A DNA stretch of 64,000 nucleotides from Devosia sp. FJ2-5-3 (lineage in GTDB: Bacteria; Pseudomonadota; Alphaproteobacteria; Rhizobiales; Devosiaceae). The stretch spans positions 2,142,501 to 2,206,500 of the forward strand of contig NZ_CP104007.1 in assembly GCF_029201545.1 (NCBI RefSeq), in the 5' to 3' direction. Below the pieces are notes generated by a model. It saw nothing but the letters and a program-made list of their open reading frames with translations, searched no databases and was not told the origin of the DNA. The position numbers and the translations under genes are program-made. Below, piece after piece: positions 20,403 to 30,442 of the stretch (positions are counted from its first letter, which is position 1; each line of letters starts with the position of its first letter).

Positions 20403-21878
20403 TTACTGGAACGCCGTCTCCGCAAAGCTGCGCAGTTTGCGCGAGTGCAGCCGCTCCGCCGGCTGGTCGCGCAAGATTTCCATCGCCCGCAGCCCGATCT
20501 GCAGATGCCGATTGACCTGGGTACGATAAAAGTCCGAGGCCATGCCGGGCAGTTTCAATTCGCCATGCAGCGGCTTGTCGGAGACGCAGAGAAGCGTGCC
20601 GTAGGGCACGCGGAACCTGAAACCGTTGGCAGCGATGGTGGCGCTTTCCATGTCCAGTGCCACCGCGCGGGATTGGCTCAGCTGGCGCACGATCTCGGTC
20701 TGGTCGCGCAATTCCCAATTGCGGTTGTCGAAGGTTGCGACCGTGCCGGTACGCATGATCTTCTTGGTCTCGATCCCCTCGGTCTGGGTGATCTCCTCCA
20801 CCGCCTGTTCGAGCGCCACCTGCACTTCGGCCAGCGCCGGCACAGGCACGGTCAGCGGCAAATCGGCGTCGAGCACATGGTCCTCGCGCACATAGGCGTG
20901 GGCCAACACATAGTCGCCGAGCTCCTGGCTGTTCCTGAGGCCTGCGCAATGGCCAAGCATGATCCAGGCATGGGGGCGCAGCACGGCGATGTGGTCGGTG
21001 ATGGTCTTGGCGTTGGCCGGCCCCACGCCGATATTGACCATGGTGATGCCGCGGCCCTTTTCAGCCACCAGATGGTAGGCCGGCATCTGCGGTGTGCGCG
21101 GCGGCGGTTCGCCCGTCGTGCCACCACCGGTCAGCATGTTGTCGGTCGCCACATTGCCCGGCTCGATGAAGCGGCTGTAGTGTGGATGGCCTTCGCTCAT
21201 CCAATGCTTGGCGACGCGGCAGAATTCGTCGATGTAAAACTGGTAGTTCGTGAAGATCACGAAATTCTGGAAATGCTCGGCTCCGGTGCCGGTATAGTGC
21301 GCGAGCCGGAACAGCGAGTAGTCGACGCGGGGCGCGGTGAAAGCGGACAGCGGGTAGGGTCCGCCGCGCGGCGGCACATAGGTGCCATTGGCGATCTCGT
21401 CGTCCGTGTGCGCCAGATCCGGTGCGTCGAACACGTCGCGCAGGGGAATGTGCAGGGCGTTGAGAGCGGCGCCATCCACATGTTCATGCGGGGGCAGGGC
21501 GAAGTGCAGTGGGATCGGCGTTTCCGACTCCCCGATATCGATCGTGCCGCCATGATTGCTCAGCAGCACGGCGAACTGATCCTGAAAATATGTGCGGAAC
21601 AGGTCGGGCGCCGTCACCGTCGTGCGGTAGATGCCCGGCGTATGCAGATACCCATAGGGCAGGGTGCTTTCATGGCGCGAATAGCTGGTCGAGCGCACCT
21701 CCACCTGCGGGTAATAGGCACGAACCCGGCCCTCGGGGATCACTCCCTGTGCGAGCGCCTGCAGATGGCCGCGGATGAAATCGCAATTGCGGCGGTAGAT
21801 ATGAGCGATATGGGCCCATGCGGCCTCGGGGTCAGTGAAGGACTGCGTCTCGAGTCGCGGGGGGCTTATGATCGTCAT
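20403..21878 (-). CDS. amn: AMP nucleosidase
   Basis: A 491-residue Amn, which splits AMP into adenine and ribose-5-phosphate. The N-terminal half is the AMP nucleosidase-specific domain (YRRNCDFIRGHLQ, YYPQVEVRSTSYSRHESTLPYG). The C-terminal half is a nucleoside-phosphorylase-like fold (MVNIGVGPANAKTITDHIAVLRPHAWIMLGHCAGLR, then VALDMESATIAANGFRFRVPYGTLLCVSDKP). In the last segment the D-M-E-S-A catalytic motif is visible. Length is normal. It is transcribed toward arr but with a 99-base gap, so separate promoters are likely. Confidence 0.95.
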   Translation of the reverse strand: MTIISPPRLETQSFTDPEAAWAHIAHIYRRNCDFIRGHLQALAQGVIPEGRVRAYYPQVEVRSTSYSRHESTLPYGYLHTPGIYRTTVTAPDLFRTYFQDQFAVLLSNHGGTIDIGESETPIPLHFALPPHEHVDGAALNALHIPLRDVFDAPDLAHTDDEIANGTYVPPRGGPYPLSAFTAPRVDYSLFRLAHYTGTGAEHFQNFVIFTNYQFYIDEFCRVAKHWMSEGHPHYSRFIEPGNVATDNMLTGGGTTGEPPPRTPQMPAYHLVAEKGRGITMVNIGVGPANAKTITDHIAVLRPHAWIMLGHCAGLRNSQELGDYVLAHAYVREDHVLDADLPLTVPVPALAEVQVALEQAVEEITQTEGIETKKIMRTGTVATFDNRNWELRDQTEIVRQLSQSRAVALDMESATIAANGFRFRVPYGTLLCVSDKPLHGELKLPGMASDFYRTQVNRHLQIGLRAMEILRDQPAERLHSRKLRSFAETAFQ

Positions 21879-22191
21879 GCTCGTCCTCTTCTGCCGGTTG
21901 CACCACCGGTCCTGCCGCTGGAATCGCAGCGGCGCTCCGCATCACTATAGGGGGCCCATGACGCCTTCTCAACGCGACCGCCAACGAGGCGTCAGCAGAG
22001 CTTCACACTTCGGTGAGCCGTACTTTTGTTGCCGCAATTTGCGCCCATCTTCATATCCAGTTCATCGGATACGCAAACGACCCATGCACCGGTGAGCGGG
22101 ATTACGGTCCGCCGCTTGTCCCCCAAGCCCTCAACAGCGCGGCGGGCCGAATCCCACCCAAAGGCCGTCCGACAGAGATGTCGGGCGGCCT
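21879..22191. other. Gene-free stretch upstream of amn ending in an orphan terminator
   Basis: No convincing coding frame. The left end should carry the amn promoter (minus strand). The right end holds a strong plus-strand terminator (22160-22198) with no plus-strand gene in front of it, so a small RNA starting somewhere around 21950-22100 is possible. Confidence 0.5.
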
Positions 22192-22198
22192 TTATTTT
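22160..22198 (+). terminator. Strong orphan terminator on the plus strand
   Basis: 15-bp stem AAAGGCCGTCCGACA / TGTCGGGCGGCCTTT (22160-22174 with 22179-22193, one wobble), GAGA loop, then ATTTTT. It overlaps the stop of the minus-strand DUF1801 gene and could serve both directions. Confidence 0.8.
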
Positions 22199-22626
22199 TG
22201 GGGATATGTGGCCCGGAGGGTCGCGACCGAAATTTCCGCCAGCGCGCGAAGCATATCGAGGTCGATGTCGCTCATCCGCTTCACATAGAGGCAGGCCTTG
22301 CCCATTCGGTGCTTGCCCAGGCGGGACAGCAATTCATCCCGCCGGGTTTCAGCCTCCGGCAGGTAAATACCCATGAGATAGATGCTGAATTCGGCCTTGC
22401 GCGGGGCAAATCCGATCAACATGGAATCCCCTTCATGGCCGCTGGCATAGCGGTAATGATAGTGGCCGAAGCCGATCATGGTCCCCCAGAGAACCGGCGC
22501 TTCCCCGGATACTTCCTGCATCAGGCCGATCAGCGCCTGGCTGTCCGCAATTTTTGCCGGGTCGTCCAACTGCGCGAGGAAATCCTCGACTGTGCCGGTA
22601 TCCGGCCGGGTCTTCTGGGTGGCCAC
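22192..22626 (-). CDS. DUF1801 domain protein (YdhG-like)
   Basis: A 144-residue single-domain protein. An N-terminal helix with VEDFLAQLDDPAKIADSQALIGLM is followed by APVLWGTMIGFGHYHYRYASGHEG and FAPRKAEFSIYLMG, the pattern of the DUF1801 (YdhG) fold. A C-terminal CLYVKRMSDIDLDML segment completes it. Members are small cytosolic proteins of unknown biochemical function. It lies 9 bases after the DUF1176-like gene, so the two are probably one operon. Confidence 0.85.
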   Translation of the reverse strand: MATQKTRPDTGTVEDFLAQLDDPAKIADSQALIGLMQEVSGEAPVLWGTMIGFGHYHYRYASGHEGDSMLIGFAPRKAEFSIYLMGIYLPEAETRRDELLSRLGKHRMGKACLYVKRMSDIDLDMLRALAEISVATLRATYPQK

Positions 22627-22635
22627 TTTACCCTC

Positions 22636-23241
22636 CTAGGGCTTGGCGTAGTCCACGATGGTCTCGGGGTTCACTTCGCCATCATAACTCGCATCGACCT
22701 CGTACCGCGCCAGCACGAAGCGTCCGTCATCGAACACCCAGGTGCCAGACGAGCTCGCATCCCCTATTCCCCGCCATTTCGAATAGGAGGAGAGCGTGGC
22801 GGTGTCCGGATCGAAATCGGAATTGACCAACGAAAGCGTCGCCGTCATTCCGGTCACGGTGATGCCTTCTACCGCGCCTTCGAAATCGTCATTCTCGTAT
22901 TCTACGTCATAGTCCGGCTCGGCGAGCGCCAGCGGGCGGAGCCCCTCGAACTCGGTCTGGATGTAATAATTGTGGGTGATGTTATAGGCGCCCGCAAAGC
23001 AGAACAGCCGCACCAGCGTCACGGTCTCTGCAGGTGCGTCGTCGCTGTAGCTCGGCTGATAGGTCAGCTCCCAGGAGGCGAAATCCTCGTCTTCCCAGCC
23101 ACTGATATCCTCGTTGCACATCTCTCCGCCCGCCAGCGCGTGCAACTTGCGTGCCTGCTTTTCCAGCGCCGCATCCTGCGCAAGAGCCGAACCTGACAGC
23201 AAAACAGCTGCCAGCGGCAGCCAAAGCAATGGACGGATCAT
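22636..23241 (-). CDS. DUF1176-like secreted protein
   Basis: A 201-residue protein with a Sec signal peptide ([22 protein letters not shown]). The C-terminal part carries [32 protein letters not shown], which resembles the closing motif of the DUF1176 family, although the protein is shorter than typical members. Two acidic clusters (around [17 protein letters not shown] and [12 protein letters not shown]) give a low charge. Probably periplasmic; function unknown. The start MIRPLL at 23241 was preferred because in-frame residues upstream would destroy the signal peptide and overlap the folD promoter region. Confidence 0.75.
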   Translation of the reverse strand: MIRPLLWLPLAAVLLSGSALAQDAALEKQARKLHALAGGEMCNEDISGWEDEDFASWELTYQPSYSDDAPAETVTLVRLFCFAGAYNITHNYYIQTEFEGLRPLALAEPDYDVEYENDDFEGAVEGITVTGMTATLSLVNSDFDPDTATLSSYSKWRGIGDASSSGTWVFDDGRFVLARYEVDASYDGEVNPETIVDYAKP

Positions 23242-23315
23242 CCAGCATCCCTTATGTCGAAACCCGAAAACGCCGGACCCTTCCCGCGCTTCCATGCAAG
23301 CAAAACGAGGCCGAT

Positions 23316-24218
23316 ATGACCGCAAAAATCATCGATGGCAAAGCTTTCGCTGAAAATCTTCGCAGAGCGATCGCCGGTCATGTCGCGCGCCTGAAGCGCG
23401 ACCACAATATAACGCCCGGCCTTGCCGTCGTCATTGTCGGTCATGACCCTGCCAGCCAGGTCTATGTGTCCAACAAGGCCAAGCAGACCGCCGAAGTGGG
23501 CATGAACTCGTATAAGCACGAATTGCCCGAAAATGTCTCCGAGGCCGACCTTCTGGCCCTGGTGCACAAGCTCAATGCCGATCCGGCCGTGCACGGCATT
23601 CTCGTGCAGATGCCGGTGCCCAAGCATATCGATCCCAACAAGGTCATCGAAGCCATCGATCCGGCCAAGGACGTGGACTGCTTCACCCCCGCCAATGTCG
23701 GCAAGGTGCAGATCGGGCTGCCGGGCCCCGTCTCGTGCACTCCGCTCGGGTGCCTAATGCTCCTGCGCGACCAGCTCGGCTCGCTCGAGGGCAAGAACGC
23801 CGTCATCATCGGGCGCTCCAATCTTGTCGGCAAGCCGATGATGCAGCTGCTGTTGCGTGACAATTGCACCGTCACAATCGCGCATTCGCGCACCCAGAAC
23901 CTTGCCGATGTCGTCCGTCAGGCCGATATCGTCGTGGCGGCCGTCGGCCGTCCGGAAATGATCAAGGGCGACTGGATCAAGCCGGGCGCCGTGGTCATCG
24001 ATGTCGGCATAAATCGCGTTCCCGCTCCGGAAAAGGGCGAGGGCAAGACGCGTCTCGTGGGCGATGTCGAGTTCTCGTCCGCGGCGGAAAATGCCGGCGC
24101 CATCACCCCGGTCCCGGGCGGCGTCGGTCCGATGACCATTGCCTGCCTCCTCGCAAACACCATCACCACCGCCAGCCTCATCAATGGCCTCACCCCGCCG
24201 AGCGATCTCACGGCATGA
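23316..24218 (+). CDS. folD: Methylene-THF dehydrogenase/cyclohydrolase FolD
   Basis: A 300-residue bifunctional enzyme of one-carbon metabolism (NADP dehydrogenase plus cyclohydrolase). Key segments are [23 protein letters not shown] with the catalytic Lys, [36 protein letters not shown] and the closing [21 protein letters not shown] 23316 is the family start; the open frame before it lies in the promoter area shared with the DUF1176-like gene. Its stop overlaps the next start (ATGA). Confidence 0.97.
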   Translation: MTAKIIDGKAFAENLRRAIAGHVARLKRDHNITPGLAVVIVGHDPASQVYVSNKAKQTAEVGMNSYKHELPENVSEADLLALVHKLNADPAVHGILVQMPVPKHIDPNKVIEAIDPAKDVDCFTPANVGKVQIGLPGPVSCTPLGCLMLLRDQLGSLEGKNAVIIGRSNLVGKPMMQLLLRDNCTVTIAHSRTQNLADVVRQADIVVAAVGRPEMIKGDWIKPGAVVIDVGINRVPAPEKGEGKTRLVGDVEFSSAAENAGAITPVPGGVGPMTIACLLANTITTASLINGLTPPSDLTA

Positions 24219-24760
24219 GTTCAGATTTGCACGATCCCGGCGGCAAGGTGCGCCTGCGTCTTGCCGAAGGGGTACACGGCGACGCGGTGATGAGCGCCGA
24301 CGGGCGCTATCGCCAGATCATGCGCCGCTGGCTCGGGGAGACCTTCCCCGAGAACTACATCCTCTTTGTCGGGATGAACCCGTCCACCGCCGACGCGAGC
24401 GTGGACGATCCGACCTGCGCCCGCGAATGGACTTTCGCGCGCCGCGAGGGGTTTTCGGCCATGGTGAAATGCAATGTCGGCGACTATCGCGCCACCGACC
24501 CGAAAATGCTGGTCGCGCCCGGCGTCGTCGCGGTCTCAGCCGCCAATCTCCCGGCCATCCGCGCGGCGGCCGCGGGAGCGGGCAGGGTGGTGCTCTGCCA
24601 CGGCAAGCTCAACAAGGCGCTGGCCCCCGCCGGCCGCGAACTGGTCGAGGCGCTTCGCAGCGACGGGGTCGAGCTCTGGTGCTTCGGCACAAACGCCGAC
24701 GGCTCGCCAAAACACCCGCTATATTTGCGGGGCGATACGCAGTTGGTGCGCTACCCCTGA
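24215..24760 (+). CDS. DUF1643 domain protein
   Basis: A 181-residue protein of the DUF1643 family, seen from [49 protein letters not shown] and [11 protein letters not shown]. The function is unknown; the family is often near phage-defence or metabolic genes. Here the ATG overlaps the folD stop by four bases, so it is translationally coupled to folD, and a link with folate metabolism is possible but unproven. The closing [17 protein letters not shown] is conserved in the family. Confidence 0.87.
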   Translation: MSSDLHDPGGKVRLRLAEGVHGDAVMSADGRYRQIMRRWLGETFPENYILFVGMNPSTADASVDDPTCAREWTFARREGFSAMVKCNVGDYRATDPKMLVAPGVVAVSAANLPAIRAAAAGAGRVVLCHGKLNKALAPAGRELVEALRSDGVELWCFGTNADGSPKHPLYLRGDTQLVRYP

Positions 24761-24792
24761 GCGTGGAGCAGTGATCTCCCTACGCTCACAAG

Positions 24793-24868
24793 ATCATCCC
24801 CGCGAAAGCGGGGACCTCCGTTAGCGCTGGCCAGAAGCAAACCGAGTTCCCGCTTTCGCGGGAATGAC
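24793..24868. repeat. ATCATCCCCGCG palindromic element
   Basis: Left arm ATCATCCCCGCGAAAGCGGG, right arm CCCGCTTTCGCGGGAATGAC. This fifth copy lies between the converging DUF1643 gene and CobW-like small gene and may act as a two-way terminator. Confidence 0.85.
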
Positions 24869-24880
24869 ATGGTGGGGCCG

Positions 24881-25228
24881 TTACCCCTCCACCAACACAA
24901 ACCGGCGCGCAACTTCATGGTCGCGCAAGGCCGTCGCCGGGAGCTTTCCGGCCAGTGCTGCCCGGACGCGTTCGATATCGGTTACCAGACTGGCATCGAC
25001 CACGACCTTCGAAAATGCAGGCAAAAAGCCGAGTTTGTGCATTTCGAGCAGGTTGAAAAGCTGGGTGCGCACATCGGTCTGGCCCGCGCAGGCAACACAG
25101 TTCTCACCATCCGCATGATTGTGCCCGGTGCTGGCTGGCAGCTGCACGACAGCGACGTCGTCAGCCAGCGAGCCGGGCGCTGGAGATATTCCCACGACAG
25201 AAACGGGAATGGGGGCGGGTCTGGTCAT
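24881..25228 (-). CDS. Small hypothetical protein, CobW-like fragment without P-loop
   Basis: A 115-residue protein starting MTRPAPIPVSVVGISP. The middle (ENCVACAGQTDVRTQLFNLLEMHKLG, then FSKVVVDASLVTDIERVRAAL) resembles the part of CobW/COG0523 metallochaperone GTPases where a C-x-C-C motif precedes a helix and a VVIETSGLADP strand. The GTP-binding P-loop is missing and C-V-A-C replaces the usual cysteine motif, so it cannot be a normal GTPase. It lies 95 bases downstream of metH on the same strand. The start ATG at 25226-25228 follows AGGAAC. Either a derived partner of a metal or cobalamin enzyme, or a decaying gene. Confidence 0.5.
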   Translation of the reverse strand: MTRPAPIPVSVVGISPAPGSLADDVAVVQLPASTGHNHADGENCVACAGQTDVRTQLFNLLEMHKLGFLPAFSKVVVDASLVTDIERVRAALAGKLPATALRDHEVARRFVLVEG

Positions 25229-25323
25229 TTCTGTTCCTGAAGTGTCACCGTGCTGAACTTCTCCCTCCCCTTGATCGGGGAGAGATGGGATAGGGCGACA
25301 CGCGCTGCAACCGCACTCCATGT

Positions 25324-28300
25324 CTACTCCGCAGCAATCTTGTTGGGCATGTAGTTGAGGATCGGCCCGAGCCAGCGTTCGACCTCTTCCACCGCCATGC
25401 CCTTGCGCTGGGCGTAGTCGAGCACCTGGTCGCGCTCCACCTTGGCAACGCCGAAATAATAGGCGTCGGGGTGGCTGAAATAGAGCCCGGAGACCGAAGA
25501 ACCCGGCCACATGGCGTAGCTCTCCGTGAGCGATACGCCAACAGTGTTCTCGGCGTCGAGCAGGCGGAAGAGCGTCGTCTTTTCGGTATGGTCCGGCTGG
25601 GCGGGATAGCCCGGTGCCGGGCGGATGCCGCGATAGGTTTCGAGGATTATCTCGTCCGGCGTCAGCGTTTCGTCGGCGGCATAGCCCCAGAGTTCACGGC
25701 GCACTTTCATGTGCATGAACTCGGCCAGCGTCTCCGCATAGCGGTCCGCCAGTGCCTTGACCAGGATGGACGAGTAATCGTCATTGGCCTTTTCGAAGCG
25801 CTCGGCGATCGCCACTTCCTCGAGCCCGGCCGTCACCACGAAGCCGCCGAGATAGTCGGGCTTGCCGCTGTCGAGCGGCGCGACGAAGTCGGAGAGCGCC
25901 ATGTTCGGCTTGCCGTCGCGCTTGGAGAGTTGCTGGCGCAGCGTGAACAGGGTTTCGAGCTCTTCGGTGCGATCCTCGCCGGTGAACAGCTTGACGTCGT
26001 CGCCCACCGCATTGGCCGGCCAGAAGCCGACCACCGCCTTGGGCTTGAACCAGTTCTCTTCGATGATCTGCTTGAGCATCTTCTGGGCGTCGACCCAGAG
26101 CGCCCGCGCAGCTTCGCCCTGCCGCTCGTCTTCGAGAATGGCCGGATAACGCCCCTTGAGCTCCCAGGTCTGGAAGAAGGGGGTCCAATCGATATATTGG
26201 GCCAGCTCACCCAGATCGAAATCGGTAAAGGTCTTGATACCGGTAAAGCTAGGCTTGGGCGGCGTGTAGCCGGTCCAGTCGGGCTTGAAGGCGTTTTCGC
26301 GCGCGGAGGTCAGCGGCAGGCGCTTCTTTTCGTGCTCGGCCCGTTCATGGGCTGCGGCGGCCTTGGCATATTCGGCCCGCACCTGTTCGATGAAACTGAC
26401 CTTCGTGTCCGGGGACAGAAGATTGGACACCACGCCCACGGCGCGGCTGGCGTCGTTGACATAGACCGCCTGGCCACGGGCATAGCGCGGATGGATTTTG
26501 ACCGCCGTATGCACACGACTGGTGGTCGCGCCACCGATCAGCAGCGGAATGTCAAAACCCTCGCGCTCCATTTCGGCAGCCACATGCACCATCTCGTCGA
26601 GCGAGGGGGTGATGAGCCCGGAGAGTCCGATGATATCGACATTCTCCGCCCGCGCGGTTTCGAGAATCTTCTGGGTCGGCACCATGACGCCGAGATCGAC
26701 GATCTCGTAATTGTTGCAGGCCAGAACCACGCCGACAATGTTCTTGCCGATGTCGTGCACGTCGCCCTTGACCGTCGCCATCAGCACCTTGCCGGCGCTC
26801 TGTCGGCCGGCGGCCTCGCCATTGGCGTTCTTCTCTTCCTCCATGAAGGGGAGGAGATAGGCCACGGCCTGCTTCATCACGCGGGCGGATTTGACCACCT
26901 GCGGCAGGAACATCTTTCCCGAGCCGAAGAGGTCACCGACGACGTTCATGCCGGCCATGAGCGGGCCTTCGATGACGTGGAGCGGACGGGCCGCTTCCTG
27001 CCGGGCGAGCTCGGTGTCGGCCTCGATATATTCGGTGATGCCGTTGACCAGCGCATGGGTGATGCGCTCGCCCACAGGCAGCTCGCGCCAGGAAAGATCC
27101 TTGGCCTTGCCGGCGCCGCCGCCCTGGCCCTTGTAGCGCTCGGCCAGCTCAAGCATCCGATCGGTCGAATCCGCGCGGCGATTGAGGATGACATCCTCAC
27201 AGGCGTCGCGCAGTTCCTTGTCGATGCTCTCATAAACCGCCAGCTGGCCGGCATTGACGATGCCCATGTCCATGCCATTCTGGATGGCATAGTAGAGGAA
27301 CACGGCGTGCATCGCCTCGCGTACCGGCTCATTGCCGCGGAACGAGAAGCTGAGGTTCGAAATGCCACCCGAGATATGCACATGCGGCAGGCTCTCGGTG
27401 ATCTCCTTGGTCGCCTCGATGAAGTCGACGCCGTAATTATTGTGCTCTTCGATGCCCGTCGCGACCGCAAAGACGTTGGGGTCGAAGATGATGTCTTCGG
27501 GCGGGAAGCCGACCACTTCGGTCAGGATCTTGTAGGCTCGCGCACAGATTTCCACCTTGCGCTGCTTGGTGTCTGCCTGTCCGGTCTCGTCGAACGCCAT
27601 CACCACCACGGCGGCGCCATAGGCTTTCACCAGCTTGGCGTGATGGATGAAGGCTTCTTCGCCTTCCTTGAGCGAGATCGAGTTGACCAGCGCCTTGCCC
27701 TGCACACACTTCAGACCAGCCTCGATCACGTCCCATTTGGAACTGTCGATCATCAGCGGCACCTTGGCGATATCGGGTTCGGCCGCCAGGAGGTTGAGGT
27801 AATCGATCATCACCTGTTGGCTGTCGATCAGGCCCTCATCCATGTTGATGTCGATGATCTGGGCGCCATTGGCGACCTGGTCGCGGGCCACGTCGAGGGC
27901 GGCGTTGTAGTCGCCCGCCGTGATCAGCTTGCGGAACCGGGCCGAGCCGGTGACATTGGTGCGCTCGCCGATATTGACGAAGGGAATGTCCTTGGTCAGC
28001 GTGAAGGGCTCAAGGCCCGCGAGACGCAGCTTGCGCTCGATCTCGGGAACCTTGCGCGGCTGGTATTGCGCGGCCATCTGCGCCACGGCGCGGATATGGT
28101 CCGGCGTCGAGCCGCAGCAGCCCCCGACGATGTTGAGCAGGCCATCGCTGGCAAAACTCTGCAATTGACCGGCCATCTGCTCGGGCGTCTGGTCATAGCC
28201 GCCCATTTCATTGGGCAGGCCGGCATTGGGATAGGCGCAGACAAACGTATCGGCGACGCCGGAAAGCTCGGCGATGTGGTCGCGCATGAGGTCGGCGCCC

Positions 28301-29091
28301 AGCGCACAGTTGAGCCCGATGGTGATCGGGTTCGAATGGCGGATGGAATACCAGAACGCGGTCGGCGTCTGGCCCGACAACGTGCGCCCGGACAGGTCGG
28401 TGATCGTGCCCGAAATCATGATCGGCACGTCGATGCCGCGCTCTTCGAACAGGCGCTGGGCGGCAAAGATGCCGGCCTTGGTGTTGAGCGTGTCGGTGAT
28501 GGTCTCGAACAGCAGCAGATCCGCGCCGGCATCCACCAGCCCGCGAATGGCCTCGCCATAGGCTTGGACCAGATCATCGAATGTAATGACGCGATGGCCC
28601 GGATTGTTGACGTCGGTGGACATGGACGAGGTTTTCGTCGTCGGCCCGATGGCGCCGGCCACGAATCGACGGCGACCGTCTGTCTCCTGCGCCCGCAGGG
28701 CCGCGCGCCGCGCCACCACGACGCCCTGATAATTGATGTCGTAGACGGCACTTTCGCAGGCATAGTCCGCCTGCGCCACCGAAGTGGCCGAGAACGTGTT
28801 GGTCTCGACGATATCCGCACCCGCCATATAGTAGGCGTAGTGGATATCCTCGATCATCTGCGGCTCGGTGATGACGAGCAGGTCGTTATTGCCCTTGAGC
28901 GGGTGCCCCCAGTCCTTGAACCGCTCGCCGCGGAAATTCTCCTCGGTCAGGCCGAGGCGCTGGATCATGGTGCCCATGGCGCCGTCGAGGATCAGGATAC
29001 GCTCCTGCATGGCCCCGGCGAGCGCAGAACGCACTTCGGTCCAGTCGGGCAGGGCAAGGTTTTGGTCGATCCGGTCGGGCGAGGGGCTCAT
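25324..29091 (-). CDS. metH: Cobalamin-dependent methionine synthase MetH
   Basis: A 1255-residue full-length MetH with all four modules. The homocysteine domain carries the zinc cysteines in [13 protein letters not shown] (about residue 325). The pterin domain shows [16 protein letters not shown] and the IDINMDEG segment. The cobalamin domain has [18 protein letters not shown], with the cobalt-ligand His near residue 778. The C-terminal AdoMet reactivation domain has the [11 protein letters not shown] and [16 protein letters not shown] motifs. It remethylates homocysteine using methyl-THF, the product line fed by FolD. A 16-bp palindrome about 55 bases upstream suggests repressor control. 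Confidence 0.98.
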   Translation of the reverse strand: MSPSPDRIDQNLALPDWTEVRSALAGAMQERILILDGAMGTMIQRLGLTEENFRGERFKDWGHPLKGNNDLLVITEPQMIEDIHYAYYMAGADIVETNTFSATSVAQADYACESAVYDINYQGVVVARRAALRAQETDGRRRFVAGAIGPTTKTSSMSTDVNNPGHRVITFDDLVQAYGEAIRGLVDAGADLLLFETITDTLNTKAGIFAAQRLFEERGIDVPIMISGTITDLSGRTLSGQTPTAFWYSIRHSNPITIGLNCALGADLMRDHIAELSGVADTFVCAYPNAGLPNEMGGYDQTPEQMAGQLQSFASDGLLNIVGGCCGSTPDHIRAVAQMAAQYQPRKVPEIERKLRLAGLEPFTLTKDIPFVNIGERTNVTGSARFRKLITAGDYNAALDVARDQVANGAQIIDINMDEGLIDSQQVMIDYLNLLAAEPDIAKVPLMIDSSKWDVIEAGLKCVQGKALVNSISLKEGEEAFIHHAKLVKAYGAAVVVMAFDETGQADTKQRKVEICARAYKILTEVVGFPPEDIIFDPNVFAVATGIEEHNNYGVDFIEATKEITESLPHVHISGGISNLSFSFRGNEPVREAMHAVFLYYAIQNGMDMGIVNAGQLAVYESIDKELRDACEDVILNRRADSTDRMLELAERYKGQGGGAGKAKDLSWRELPVGERITHALVNGITEYIEADTELARQEAARPLHVIEGPLMAGMNVVGDLFGSGKMFLPQVVKSARVMKQAVAYLLPFMEEEKNANGEAAGRQSAGKVLMATVKGDVHDIGKNIVGVVLACNNYEIVDLGVMVPTQKILETARAENVDIIGLSGLITPSLDEMVHVAAEMEREGFDIPLLIGGATTSRVHTAVKIHPRYARGQAVYVNDASRAVGVVSNLLSPDTKVSFIEQVRAEYAKAAAAHERAEHEKKRLPLTSARENAFKPDWTGYTPPKPSFTGIKTFTDFDLGELAQYIDWTPFFQTWELKGRYPAILEDERQGEAARALWVDAQKMLKQIIEENWFKPKAVVGFWPANAVGDDVKLFTGEDRTEELETLFTLRQQLSKRDGKPNMALSDFVAPLDSGKPDYLGGFVVTAGLEEVAIAERFEKANDDYSSILVKALADRYAETLAEFMHMKVRRELWGYAADETLTPDEIILETYRGIRPAPGYPAQPDHTEKTTLFRLLDAENTVGVSLTESYAMWPGSSVSGLYFSHPDAYYFGVAKVERDQVLDYAQRKGMAVEEVERWLGPILNYMPNKIAAE

Positions 29092-29143
29092 GCCGTCCTC
29101 TCTTTCAGTTTTGGGCCTGCGTGGATAACGCTGCAGGCATCAC

Positions 29144-29159
29144 ATAAAGATATCTTTAT
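29144..29159. promoter_or_regulatory. Perfect 16-bp palindrome upstream of metH (candidate ArsR/SahR-type operator)
   Basis: ATAAAGATATCTTTAT is fully symmetric and lies 53-68 bases before the metH start. Its form recalls the AT-rich palindromes bound by ArsR-type, S-adenosylhomocysteine-responsive regulators of methionine genes in proteobacteria. The matching regulator is not in this window. The remaining 29092-29346 bases show no riboswitch-like fold that I recognise. Confidence 0.6.
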
Positions 29160-29346
29160 ATCAGTCAAGCGCCAAGGCATCACTGCCTCAATTCGCCGCC
29201 CATTGCGGAAAATGCCGCCTATCGGGCTAAGCTTGTGTTGGCGTTAAGGCCTCCTAAACCAGCAAAGTGAGAACTTGCGGTAAATTGTCTGCATCCAGCT
29301 TAGGATGCTGCGCCGATAGTCCCAAGCGAGTTGAGTATAGAGTACC

Positions 29347-30396
29347 GTGACGACCACTTGGCGCAAAGCCGTCCGCACAATGACCCTTGCTGCCCTGATC
29401 GCCCCGACGATGGCTGCCTGTATGGGCGGCGCGGGGCTTGGCCCCACCGTGAATCGCGGTGCATTCACCTCCAAGGAATATGGGGTTTCGGTGTCGCCCC
29501 GCGTCACCACCAATCCCAATCCGCCCCGCGGCGGCGGGCGCTATCAGATCGGCCAGCCCTATACGGTGCGCGGCAAGACCTATGTGCCCCAGCACGATCC
29601 GAGCTATTCCGCGTCCGGAACGGCCTCGTGGTATGGCGCCGATTTCCACGGCCGCCGCACCGCCAATGGCGAGATCTTTTCGGCCAACGCCATCACGGCG
29701 GCCCATCCCACCTTGCCGCTGCCGTCCTATGTCCGGGTGACCAACCGGGATAATGGCCGCTCGCTCGTTGTCCGCGTCAATGATCGCGGTCCCTATGTGT
29801 CCGGTCGCATTATCGATCTGTCCCATCGAGCGGCGTCCATGCTCGGCTATGTGAACAATGGCTCGGCCAGTGTCGCCGTCGAATATGTCGGCCAGGCGCC
29901 GCTCGAGGGCGACGATACCCGCACGCTCGTTGCCAGCTATAATGGCCCCGCCGATTTCGGCGGCGGGCGCGGCAATGTCCAGGTCGCCTCCGCCGAGAGC
30001 AATCGCAGCCTTGTCGGCATGACCACCAATTTCATCAGCGGCCTGTTCGGTTACGCGGATTCGACGCCCGAGCAGGTGGACGCCGGCATCGGCACCGCCC
30101 ATGCGGCGGTCAACGCCATGGCAAGCCAGTCGCCCGATCTGCAGGCCTGGGCTGCCAGCGTCGATGCGGATAGCCGTGCGATCAAGCTTGGGCTCGGCAT
30201 CTTTGCCAATCAGGACAACGCCATCGCGCTCGCCGAGCGTTTTGCCGTCCTCGGCGCCGTGGCCGAAGAGCCGGTCACTGTCGGCGGCAAGCCGGCGACC
30301 CGCCTCACTCTCACCCATTTGAAGCCCGGCGTTGAGCGTCAGGATGCGCTCGATCTGGCACGGGAACTTGGCCTCGGCGATATAATTCTCTATTAG
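29347..30396 (+). CDS. rlpA: RlpA-family septal ring lytic transglycosylase/lipoprotein with SPOR-like tail
   Basis: A 349-residue exported protein. The N-terminal stretch MTLAALIAPTMAACMGG is a signal with a possible lipid-attached Cys. The double-psi beta-barrel (about residues 90-175) holds SGTASWYGADFHGRRTANGEIF and VRVNDRGPYVSGRIIDLSHRAA, with the conserved His and Asp of RlpA. The end (about 265-349) looks like a SPOR-type domain that binds denuded peptidoglycan at division sites. Start codon GTG at 29347; an ATG at 29380 is a possible alternative that still keeps the signal. Followed by dacA in the same direction, a second cell-wall gene. Confidence 0.88.
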   Translation: MTTTWRKAVRTMTLAALIAPTMAACMGGAGLGPTVNRGAFTSKEYGVSVSPRVTTNPNPPRGGGRYQIGQPYTVRGKTYVPQHDPSYSASGTASWYGADFHGRRTANGEIFSANAITAAHPTLPLPSYVRVTNRDNGRSLVVRVNDRGPYVSGRIIDLSHRAASMLGYVNNGSASVAVEYVGQAPLEGDDTRTLVASYNGPADFGGGRGNVQVASAESNRSLVGMTTNFISGLFGYADSTPEQVDAGIGTAHAAVNAMASQSPDLQAWAASVDADSRAIKLGLGIFANQDNAIALAERFAVLGAVAEEPVTVGGKPATRLTLTHLKPGVERQDALDLARELGLGDIILY

Positions 30397-30442
30397 TCGG
30401 AGCTGTTCGCGACCGTTCCGAAGTGACCGCAAGGGATTGCCT

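Noticed and set aside
19791..21950. A 719-codon plus-strand frame over arr and amn
   Set aside because: It is an antisense shadow of two recognised genes and crosses the aqpZ terminator.
25471..29247. A 1258-codon open frame on the plus strand opposite metH
   Set aside because: It is the antisense shadow of metH caused by high GC third positions. It has no domain motifs, and metH is complete with all catalytic residues.
29092..29346. SAM, SAH or cobalamin riboswitch upstream of metH
   Set aside because: No conserved riboswitch core could be recognised. The region is short and contains the palindrome instead.
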